From Antedon mediterranea (lineage: Eukaryota; Echinodermata; Crinoidea; Comatulida; Antedonidae): 64,000 nucleotides of DNA. Of the stretch, positions 1 through 11,600 are shown piece after piece. The notes below the pieces were generated by a model, which was not told where the DNA came from, made no database searches, and was given only the letters and a program-made list of their open reading frames with translations. The stretch is taken from contig NC_092673.1 in NCBI RefSeq assembly GCF_964355755.1, positions 29,517,001 to 29,581,000 on the forward strand, in the 5' to 3' direction. The position numbers and the translations under genes are program-made. Each line of letters starts with the position of its first letter. The stretch's first letter is position 1.

Positions 1-3000
1 CTTAGAATCTAACATCTACTAATACAATTGCAGTTTAAAATAAAACATGTTCAGATTAGACATATTTACATACTTCTCACTGTAATAGGAACTAATGTCG
101 TTGCAACCGATATAACTGAAATACCATCGACTGATCAAACTACCTTAAGTAAGTAAACAGGTAGAACTTAGAATCTAACATCTACTAATACAACTGCAGT
201 TAAAAATAAAACTTGTTCAGATTAGACATATTTAAAATAATTTATTTCTCACCGTAATAGGAACTAATGTTGTTGCAACCGATATAACTGAAATCCCATC
301 GACTGATCAAACTACCTTTAGTAAGTAAACAGGAAGAACTTAGAATCTAACATCTACTAATACAACTGCAGTTAAAAATAAAACTTGTTCAGATTAGACA
401 TATTTCAAATAATTTATTTCTCACCGTAATAGGAACTAATGTTGTTGCAACCGATATAACTGAAATCCCATCGACTGATCAAACTACCTTTAGTAAGTAA
501 ACAGGTAGAACTTAGAATCTAACATCTACTAATACAACTGCAGTTAAAAATAAAACTTGTTCAGATTAGACATATTTCAAATAATTTATTTCTCACCGTA
601 ATAGGAACTAATGTCGTTGCAACCGATATAACTGAAATACCATCGACTGATCAAACTACCTTTAGTAAGTAAACAGGTAGAACTTAGAATCTAACATCTA
701 CTAATACAACTGCAGTTAAAAATAAAACTTGTTCAGATTAGACATATTTCAAATAATTTATTTCTCACCGTAATAGGAACTAATGTCGTTGCAACCGGTA
801 TAACTGAAATAGCGACTGATCAAACTACCTTAAGTAAGTAAACAGGTAGAACTTAGAATCTAACATCTACTAATACAACTGCAGTTAAAAATAAAACTTG
901 TTCAGATTAGACATATTTAAAATAATTTATTTCTCACTGTAATAGGAACTAATGTCATTGCAACCGATATAACTGAAATCCCATCGACTGATCAAACTAC
1001 CTTAAGTAAGTAAACAGGTAGAACTTAGAATCTAACATCTACTAATACAACTGCAGTTAAAAATAAAACTTGTTCAGATTAGACATATTTAAATTAATTT
1101 ATTTCTCACCGTAATAGGAACTAATGTTGTTGCAACCGATATAACTGAAATCCCATTGACTGATCAAACTACTTTTAGTAAGTAAACAGGTAGAACTTAG
1201 AATCTAACATCTACTAATACAACTGCAGTTAAAAATAAAACTTGTTCAGATTAGACATATTTCAAATAATTTATTTCTCACCATAATAGGAACTAATGTC
1301 ATTGCAACCGATATAACTGAAATAGCGACTGATCAAACTACCTTTAGTAAGTAAACAGGTAGAACTTAGAATCTAACATCTACTAATACAATTGCAGTTT
1401 AAAATAAAACATGTTCAGATTAGACATATTTACATACTTCTCACTGTAATACGAACTAATGTCATTGCAACCGATATAACTGAAATACCATCGACTGATC
1501 AAACTACCTTTAGTAAGTAAACAGGTAGAACTTAGAATCTAACATCTACTAATACAACTGCAGTTAAAAATAAAACTTGTTCAGATTAGACATATTTAAA
1601 ATAATTTATTTCTCACCGTAATAGGAACTAATGTCGTTGCAACCGATATAACTGAAATACCATCGACTGATCAAACTACCTTTAGTAAGTAAACAGGTAG
1701 AACTTAGAATCTAACATCTACTAATACAACTGCAGTTAAAAATAAAACTTGTTCAGATTAGACATATTTAAAATAATTTATTTCTCACTGTAATAGGAAC
1801 TAATGTCATTGCAACCGATATAACTGAAATACCACCGACTGATCAAACTACCTTTAGTAAGTAAACAGGTAGAACTTAGAATCTAACATCTACTAATACA
1901 ACTGCAGTTAAAAATAAAAATTGTTCAGATTAGACATATTTCAAATAATTTATTTCTCACCGTAATAGGAACTAATGTTGTTGCAACCGATATAACTGAA
2001 ATCCCATCGACTGATCAAACTACTTTTAGTAAGTAAACAGGTAGAACTTAGAATCTAACATCTACTAATACAACTGCAGTTAAAAATAAAACTTGTTCAG
2101 ATTAGACATATTTCAAATAATTTATTTCTCACCATAATAGGAACTAATGTCATTGCAACCGATATAACTGAAATAGCGACTGATCAAACTACCTTTAGTA
2201 AGTAAACAGGTAGAACTTAGAATCTAACATCTACTAATACAATTGCAGTTTAAAATAAAACATGTTCAGATTAGACATATTTACATACTTCTCACTGTAA
2301 TACGAACTAATGTCATTGCAACCGATATAACTGAAATACCATCGACTGATCAAACTACCTTTAGTAAGTAAACAGGTAGAACTTAGAATCTAACATCTAC
2401 TAATACAACTGCAGTTAAAAATAAAACTTGTTCAGATTAGACATATTTCAAATAATTTATTTCTCACCGTAATAGGAACTAATGTCGTTGCAACCGATAT
2501 AACTGAAATACCATCGACTGATCAAACTACCTTTAGTAAGTAAACAGGTAGAACTTAGAATCTAACATCTACTAATACAACTGCAGTTAAAAATAAAACT
2601 TGTTCAGATTAGACATATTTAAAATAATTTATTTCTCACTGTAATAGGAACTAATGTCATTGCAACCGATATAACTGAAATACCATCGACTGATCAAACT
2701 ACCTTTAGTAAGTAAACAGATAGAACTTAGAATCTAACATCTACTAATACAACTGCAGTTAAAAATAAAACTTGTTCGGATAGACATGTTTCAAATAATT
2801 TATTTCTCACCATAATAGGAACTAATGTTGTTGCAACCGATATAACTGAAATAGCGACTGATCAAACTACTTTAAGTAAGTAAACAGGTAGAACTTAGAA
2901 TCTAACATCTACTAATACAACTGCAGTTAAATATAAAACTTGTTCGGATTAGACATATTTCAAATAATTTATTTCTCACCATAATAGGAACTAATGTCAT

Positions 3001-3800
3001 TGCAACCGATATAACTGAAATAGCGACTGATCAAACTACCTTTAGTAAGTAAACAGGTAGAACTTAGAATCTAACATCTACTAATACAACTGCAGTTAAA
3101 AATAAAACTTGTTCAGATTAGACATGTTTCAAATAATTTATTTCTCACCATAATAGGAACTAATGTCGTTGCAACCGATATAACTGAAATAGCGACTGAT
3201 CAAACTACCTTTAGTAAGTAAACAGGTAGAACTTAGAATCTAACATCTACTAATACAATTGCAGTTAAAAATAAAACTTGTTCAGATTAGACATATTTCA
3301 AATAATTTATTTCTCACCGTAATAAGAACTAATGTCGTTGCAACCGATATAACTGAAATAGCGACTGATCAAACTACCTTTAGTAAGTAAACAGGTAGAA
3401 CTTAGAATCTAACATATACTAATACAACTGCAGTTAAAAATAAAACATGTTCAGATTAGACATATTTACAATAATTTATTTCTCATCATAATAGGAACTA
3501 ATGTCGTTGCAACCGATATAACTGAAATAGCGACTGATCAAACTACCTTTAGTAAGTAAACAGGTAGAACTTAGAATCTAACATCTACTAATACAACTGC
3601 AGTTAAAAATAAAACTTGTTCAGATTAGACATGTTTCAAATAATTTATTTCTCACCATAATAGGAACTAATGTCGTTGCAACCGATATAACTGAAATAGC
3701 GACTGATCAAACTACCTTTAGTAAGTAATACAGCTTCAGTTAAAAATAAAATATAAAACTTGTTCAGTTAGATCAAACCACTTGCTGTAAGTAAATGGCT
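1..3800 (+). repeat. Tandem array, 166-172 bp unit, about 22 copies
   Basis: Nearly identical units run from the left edge, marked by the recurring start of cttagaatct at 1, 167, 339, 511, 683 and 852 and onward. The last full unit ends near 3720 and a truncated, diverged copy continues to about 3800. Unit length varies (172, 169, 166) through a 3 nt deletion in the open segment and a 6 nt difference in the flank. Units starting at exon segments 1118, 1290, 1453, 1625 and 1797 recur exactly 851 bp later with the same private variants, so a five-unit block was duplicated recently. The array is cut by the window edge, so total size is unknown. Confidence 0.97.
89..3720 (+). CDS. Candidate array of 22 Thr-rich mucin mini-exons (phase 1-1), upstream part of the mucin gene
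   Basis: Each tandem unit contains a segment preceded by a pyrimidine-leaning stretch ending in taatag and followed by gtaagt. Segments are 89-148, 261-320, 433-492, 605-664, 777-833, 946-1005, 1118-1177, 1290-1346, 1453-1512, 1625-1684, 1797-1856, 1969-2028, 2141-2197, 2304-2363, 2476-2535, 2648-2707, 2819-2875, 2988-3044, 3157-3213, 3326-3382, 3495-3551 and 3664-3720. All are 60 or 57 nt; read with 2 nt completing the previous codon and 1 nt left over, none has a stop. The 20-residue repeat reads TNVVATDITEIPSTDQTT plus F or L and R, rich in Thr. The only indel removes one codon. The donor gtaagt is kept in all 22; the acceptor AG is lost in three (1453, 2304, 3326). Phase 1 matches the next firm exon at 5145. 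Transcription is not shown, so exon status is inference. Confidence 0.6.
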
Positions 3801-5144
3801 AGAACTAGATTGCAGTAAAGTTCCTCTATATCGCTCTGTCTTTTGCCGTCATCTCTTCAACAATTAGAGAAATTATGTTTATTGAAATGCTTTGTTGTCT
3901 GTTTTATGTTTGTGAACGAAAATTATGTGTTTAATTTTACTTTAGTACAAATATAGTCTATGGCATGACTACTTTTATCTTGCTTTTTAAAACAGCTTTC
4001 TGCAAAATGTGATCAATTATTATTGATGCCTACTTTCATTTAAGTCCAAACTTAAGTGTTACTTGGACCACAAATAAGATGAATATTAATAAACACTTCA
4101 TTAACTCAATTTCTTTTTAACAACTAACATTCTTGATTTATTTAAAAAAAAAAAATCCTCTATACTGTATGTTTTTTTTTCTATTATCATCTTCATCTAA
4201 TGATATACACATTTATTTTTGCAGCACTGATCTTTTTCTGTTGTATTAACAAAAGCATCATTTTTTCTACATCAAATGCATTTATCATAGAAGTTTGCAT
4301 TCAGCAGCATATTTACATACAGTATATATAGTATAATATTAATAATTTGTTTGATCCTCCCACTAGCAGGAATATTACTGGCACAATAATAATAATCAGC
4401 AAACAATAATATATTGACAAAAATGGTGATAGCGGGTAGCTAATCAAAGCTTATTAACATATTTTTTTCTAATAGGAGCCGTGTGGATTTTAAGCTTGGT
4501 TCTAACTTGGACACAGCGCAACAATGATGGGCAATCACAAGTGACAGTGATGATCCATGTTACTTGCATTGCGCTTTCATCTTTGCATTGCGCTTTTATC
4601 TTTGCATTGCGTCCCAATGGGAACCAAGCTAGGGAAGTAGACCTGCTCTAAGCCAGACGTACTTGTATAAGGAATTCTAAATATTTGAAGGGTTGCTACT
4701 ACAGAAATAATGCTGAAAGTTCTTACCAATAAAGTACCACCAACTGTGGTGTTTATATTATCATTACTAAATAGATTATTCTTTGAGGGTACTATTTTTC
4801 GAATAGTTCCTTGATAAAACTGTACCTACCTATCCTCCTTGGACCCTTTGTCCCATAAGGCTACACATTTGCGATGCATTTGGTCTTTAGCTCTGTCCAA
4901 GATTCCTTTTCCATTTCAAAGCGTCCAGCTGTTTATTTAAAGATGTCCTGTTTCCTCCAGCCTTCTGGACACATGTTAAAGCTGTTGTACATTTATTTTT
5001 TTAATAAAAAAATTGGCAAATAGCCCAGATGTGGATACCTCTTGAAGTGCCTCTTTCGTGCAGTGCCTCAACAGTGGCAGCTATTTTCCATTCTCATGTA
5101 CCCAATCCAATTACAATGTTATACTATTATGCTTTTTTGTATAG
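3801..5144. other. Intron-like stretch before the first firm mucin exon
   Basis: No exon with both splice sites and a sensible reading was found here. The stretch is AT-rich and holds a short inverted-repeat element at 4491-4630. Sequence around 4770-4800 (tttgagggt followed by a tattttt run) resembles the stretch just before the later SEA exon near 31180, suggesting the duplicated SEA segment included part of the upstream intron. Confidence 0.6.
4491..4630. mobile_element. MITE-like element, family B (AAGCTTGGTT ends)
   Basis: Left end taagcttggttc and right end gggaaccaagcta are inverted repeats. The interior has cacagcgcaacaatg on one side and three cattgcg blocks on the other. Relatives lie at 30691-30818 and 37991-38175. 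No coding capacity; probably a non-autonomous DNA transposon. Confidence 0.6.
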
Positions 5145-5661
5145 CTCCTGAAACGATAATCTACAAAGTGATCATTGCAATTAATGGTATTGATGGTATT
5201 GCAGACGATGCAATATTTGATAACAGTCTTGATGATGAAACCTCAGATAGATACTCCTTATTTGCTGGATACACATGCTCAGCTGTAAGCAATAAATATA
5301 AACTTTTAACATTTTTATTCTAATCACTTTTTGTCATTATATAATTTTTTTTTTCTTTTTTTGCTTTCTCTTAACTTTCAAAATGGTAGACTAATGAATG
5401 GATTCAGTCATTATTGTAATAATCTTTGTCTTTTTTAGATTGAAAATTCCCTCGACAATACTTTTGATGACTATGTAAATTGTAATGCAACAGGATTTTC
5501 CAACGGAAGCATTATAGCAAGTGCTGATGTATGGTTTTTGGCAAACACTAATATATCTGCTGCTATGGTACAAAATCAGTTGAGGGTAGATGCAGAGGAT
5601 GACCTCACTACACTTGAGGGTGTTGTTATAAATGTTATAATATCAAGCATAATAGTAACAG
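5145..5661 (+). CDS. SEA domain 1 (two exons)
   Basis: Exons 5145-5284 (phase 1 to 0) and 5439-5661 (phase 0 to 1). The encoded text has [17 protein letters not shown] at the start and a central [12 protein letters not shown]; the G-S-I-I-A stretch fits the GSxxx-type autocleavage loop of SEA domains between Gly and Ser, though cleavage is inference. The intron falls at the same place as in the later copy at 31237-31965, and the two copies share long stretches such as DDAxFDNSL and DETS. SEA domains in membrane mucins let the extracellular part be cleaved yet stay associated. Confidence 0.88.
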
Positions 5662-8600
5662 GTGAGAATATTTGCCAAATGAAGGGCCATCTGACCACTT
5701 GACAGAACTCACTTACCTATAACCCAAACATACTCCTAAACATAGCAGCTCTAGGGCTTTTATAAATCATGGAATATAGAGTAATTGCAAAATACATAAA
5801 TGATTTATTACACCTATCTATGTAATACAAGAAATGGAAGTCAACTTTTGGAAACTATGGGCTACTTATCAGTGTATCAGTAATCGGTTAGGTACATACT
5901 GTAAGATATCAAGTCCTCCTTCAAAATATGTCTCAAAGAAATTGAGGTCATTAAGGTCCGCCTCTATCTAAAATGCAAATCTTACACAATAATTCACTAA
6001 CTAAATTTTTTTTCTTCTTTTTCTTTCCGGAAACAGACCCAGGTATGAATTTTTAATTATTATTTAAAGTTAATAATATGGTGCATTTTGGACAATCGTA
6101 TCTTTATTTATATTACCACAGGTGTACAAATTTAATGAAATATTTTATTTTATTTTTCACAGCTGACCTAGCCATAACAACTGAAGTCACAACAAGTAAG
6201 TCTAATATTTCAAAGTAGTGAAACTATTTAATTATTTTACATATATGATTGTTGACTCTAGATGTAACCAGTACAGGTGTACAAATTTAATGAAACATTT
6301 TATTTTAATTTTCACAGCTGACCTAGCCACAACAACTGAAGTCACAACGAGTAAGTTTAATATTTCAAAGTAGTGAAATTATTTAATTATTTTACATATA
6401 TGATCGTTGACTCTAGATGTAACCAGTACAGGTGTACCAATTTAATCATTAATCTTATTTTATTTTACACAGCTACCCCAACTCCAACACCCGAAGTCCT
6501 ACGTAAGTCTAATACATTAGTAGTGATACTAACAATTTAACATTATTTTGTTAAATAGGATTTTTTTTACCAACTGGATCAAGTAAAACAATTATTTATC
6601 TGATAAAATCGGAATTTTTTAAATAAAAAAAGTAAACTTCTTGTTTTTTTTTATATAAATAGAATCATTGTTTGATGCTTCTTTTTTTTCTTTTAAAGTC
6701 TGCTTTGCTTTTGAGTTTCAATGTCAGTCGGGTGGTGTTCAAACATGTTTCCCAGATTTCTGGATTTGTGACTACATTTCTGACTGTGATGACAATGCAG
6801 ATGAGATTAATTGTAAGTTGTTGGAAGTTTTTCGGTAGAATGTGTAAACCTTAATTTTAACGCTAAATTTGGACAGAGCAGTATGGTATAAAATGCTGTA
6901 TATACTACGAACAATACTGAATGACAATAAACAGATAAATAGAGTTTTCTTGCATAAAACAAAATTAATTGGAAAAGTTTTTGATCAAATAACGATATTA
7001 TGTGTTGATCAAGGTTCTATACTGAGGAGAACAATTCTTTGTTTTAAATTCGCCCATTTTGTAAAAATACATTGAGAACCATATTTTCACGAATTTAAAA
7101 TGAAAACTTTAACTGAAGGGTATAAAAAATGGAAAAATATGTTTTGCCAAATAGTAAAAAAAATTCTCTTTTGTTTAATCATACAAGATCAATTCTATCT
7201 ATTATTATAATGTTGTTTATGTAAAATAATTAATAAACTGTTTTGTACTAATTTTGTACAATAAATGTTGTTTACCATTTTAATAGGTTTTACAATTAAT
7301 TTTGATTTGTTTATGATGAGAGCATGTCATATCTTTGATAGGTCCTCCGTGTGGAGAAAATAGTTACCAGTGTCCGTTCGACTCTTGTATCCCAGACAGC
7401 TGGCTTTGTGATGATATTGCAGATTGTTTCGATTTCTCCGATGAATCATTCGAGCTTTGCGCAGGTAACATTTTCTTTTTGTTAAGTTAGACTAGGCTTA
7501 TTGAAACTGATCATCAAGAAAATGTTTAGTTTCTATCCTATTTATATTTCTTATACCCAAAAATGTAATTCTGTCTTTTTTGCTACCATAAACTACAGAA
7601 TAGGAATTTTTTTTGTAGAAAACTTTTTTTTAATAAACATGATAACATTAGAAAAATGTTACGCAAGTTAAGTATACATTATATGCGTAATTGTTTACAC
7701 AAAGCAGTATATATTACACCCTCATTATAATATAATACGAATGTGTAACGCACCAATTCCAGCAGTAAGTGAGGAGCGGTGTATGAGAGAGCTCAATCTG
7801 AAAGAAAAAGATGAGTTTTCAAGGCAGATTTAAAGGTGATAGTTATAGCAAAAATCAACAATTATCTCAGAAGAGATATTAAACTAAAAATATTTTGATG
7901 CATTTTGAAATAGAATAGAAATCTGTTTGATCTTCTGTGCCATTCAGTACACATGATAACGCATTGTTGAAAGAATAAGTATTAATATATATGCATCACT
8001 TTTGGTTTACTCAAAGTTTATATACTTTGATACAATTCTATACAATTCTACTTTCCTTTAAATTCAATTTAAAAACACACCTTTTTTTAGAATTTGTATT
8101 GACCTAATTACTTTATTCTCAATTTGGAATTGGCGCTATATAAATTTCTGTTATGAATATTATTATATACCTACAGCAATGCATGTCCTAGTTGATTAAC
8201 ATGTAAACATTATTTTACAGGCCAATGTATTTCACCATTCCCTCCGGACAATGGCATTATTTTGGGAATAGCATACGAGTTCTACTTGAATGGCGATACT
8301 ATAGGATATGACTGTTTTAGTGGGTACTCATTGATAGGACCATCCAATAGTACTTGCTTAAATGGAAATTTCACGGAAGTTCCAACTTGTCGAGGTGAGT
8401 AAATTCTTGTGATCCGGTTCAATGGCTGGGAAAAAAATCATGGAAAATGGGATTAGTATCAAAATAAAACCATTCACACTATGTCATTCCAGACTAAGTG
8501 TATGTGTGTAATCAATGAAATGTAACACAGCTTTACTCTCATTGCCTCGTTCTTTAGATGGAACATAAAGCTGTTGGTCCTGTATATATACTTTGACTCA

Positions 8601-11600
8601 TTACACTATTGAATGAATGAGTAGGTAATCATCTACCAATCATATAATAGTCTTACACACTGGACCCTTTGAGAGAACAGTCTGTACTAAAGAGGAATAA
8701 ATAGTAATAATAAATAAACTTGTTTTACAGAGGATTGCTCGCTTCCACCAGCTCCAGATCAAGGAACTGTATCAGGTTCTATAGTTCATGGCCAGAACAT
8801 AACCTTTGAATGTGAAGAGGGGTATGTTACTACAATGGGTCCAAGCACAATCACGTCTCAGTGTATGGATGGCGGTTATGATGTTACAACAGTAGTCTGT
8901 AAAGGTAGCTAAGTTACAATAAATTAAACAATTTTCCAAATAAAGTTTCGTTTTTAGTGTTTGTGTGTGAAGATCTTTGGTGTGCGGTCACCTCTTCCTA
9001 TGTTGTGTAATTTATTGAGTATGGTCTAATGATTAACATTTTAAAAAGCGAAAACATCACATAAAAATGGTAACAATTAAAAAAGAAAATAAACATAATT
9101 TGTTTGTTTCAGATTTCAATGAATGCACATCTGGGGAAAACAATTGTCACAACATGGCGATTTGTACCAACATATTGGGTAGTTTCTCATGTGAATGTAT
9201 GGGAGGCTATACTGGTGATGGAACCAGCGACTGCACAGGTAGGTACTACTGTACACTATACCTTTAAGCTCTGTCTACACTATCAAACTTTATGTGACAA
9301 AAAAATGTGATGTGCCCATATATGGACACGATGTCGTATCAAAAACATATTTACTTTGGTAATGTAGACAGACCTTTACACAACCTACGATTTTTCAGAT
9401 TTATCTTAATATATAAAGGTTAAGTTTTATAATAATTTGTAGGTGCCTTTAACATTTTGGAATTGGCACTAACTTTTGGAACTAGTCACAATTAAAATAG
9501 ATTAAGAAATCTCTAAATCTTGTAGTACATGAAAAACATTTTGTGTAGATGATAATGCTGTTTAACAATGACATCAATGACAAATGACAGATATGTATAT
9601 AAAAGTTTTGACATTTTTTTTATGTAAAATGTTACTGTATAGATATTGATGAATGTAAGAACAACGACACCTGTCCACTTCTTACTAGTACATGTACCAA
9701 CACAAATGGAAGCTTTTATTGTGTTTGCAATGAAGGGTATGAGGAGTCTTATGGCCAGTGTGTCGGTATGTGAAACATCTAATATTTCTGAATTGTTTTT
9801 GTGTGTCTAGGTATGTCAAAGGTCATTCAATTTGTTAAATTATGTTCAAAATTATACACACAATTGTATTTTATTGACGATGAAGGAAATTCAGTTAATA
9901 TCCCTTTTAATGCCCACCATATCCTCAATGAAGTGCCTACCATTATCATTATATTCCCAACGGCAATATTCTTTTCGAAGGTAGGTAGAAATTGTCTAAA
10001 GGTTTGCATGGCGAAATCAAATGTTGATATAAAGTTTATGGTACACTACATATATTAGTTCGGAAAAGAACTGTTGAGTTTCTCTACGTTTTGATCAATA
10101 TGTTTTGATCGTCCTCAGTAGTGTTGTATCGCAAATTTTAAATCAATATAGAATTTATGTCTTCCTCTATCTTAAGTGTTGAGTGTACATGTTGTCTAAC
10201 TGAAAACACTTTTCAACGTCTGTGTAGCCATCCAATCACTCATAAGCAGACGCATTTTGATGCAGATGCATTCACACACATCATTCCAATTACATTAATA
10301 TAACATCTTAAGAAAACATTCCTAGAAAATTGTAAACCTTCTGTGAATTAACAATTTTGTTTTGTGTTTCAGAAATTGTATTGTGTGATTATGGAGTGGA
10401 AGCTGGTGATTTATTGCTGAGTATGCACGGAGGTGATTCTGGAAATTCTGTAGAAGACCTTATTTCTGAACGATTCTTTCCTCCTATTGGTTTTCCATTT
10501 GGAAGTCAATACTTTGGTGTCATTTATGTAAGACTTTTGTTTAGTTGAATAAAACATCTCAGTTTTATGATTATGATTCATGCAAAGCACTGATTCTGAA
10601 CGGTTCTTTGGATTGTATGCATCTAATTCATATTTATTCTATTTTAGTTTACTGAAAATGGTTTGATACTATTTGCACAAAAAGGTCAAACTCTATATTC
10701 AAATCCTCATCCACCCCAGAATGGACTAAGTGCGATGACTGATAGTCCTCTTGTTGCACCATTCTGGGCAGATGCTGACAATACACTTAATAGTGGAGAA
10801 GTGTACTACCAGGTAAGTTAATTTACCTACCGAGCTAGCTCTACCTAACTAGCACTGACTAGCTACCTAGGTAGCTACCTAACTAGCTACCTAGCTAATG
10901 CTACTTTAGTTAACTAGCTACCTAACTAGCTACCTACCTACTGTAGCTAGCTACCTAACTAGCTACCTACCTACTTAAATCAATCAAATACGTTTCAACC
11001 CCTTTTTATCCTCACCTGATCTAGAATTTATCAACAAAAGCTCCGATGGAAAAACACAACACCCAACAAAATTATAACCGCCAACAAAATGCAAACTAAT
11101 AGTTTTCACAAAATGTTACATGTGGAACCTCTGTTTGCAGTCCTCTCAATCAACAAGCTTTGATTAGAAAACAAAACGCATAAACAAAATTAACTTTGTG
11201 AATTAAAAGAGAATAATACTGAACTTGGAATTAAATAGTGAAAAAATCTCACCACACTCGGCTGGAAAGTAGATTTAACTTACTCATATTTAAAGTGTGT
11301 TAGTCCTTTGATTGTGTCACATACATTATTTCATTGCTTTTACATTTACTTTAAGGTATATGACATGAACAACAATCCTGGTCTTCTCAACAAAGTATCA
11401 GCAATAGTGCAAACATCAAATGTTTCAGATGATTGCAGTTTTGTGAAAGAAAGTTTTAGTGGCACCTGGATGTTAATTGTGACCTGGACGGGAATACCGC
11501 AGCAACCAGCTGAAAGTAATCCAGATACGGTATGTCAATTATTACATTAGAATTTAAATTATTTGTTTAATGATAATAATTCTCTATATTATACATAGCT

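Noticed and set aside
1-3800. CRISPR array or centromeric satellite
   Set aside because: There are no unique spacers between short repeats. A plain satellite remains possible, but the frame-preserving variation and splice-like borders argue for an exon array.
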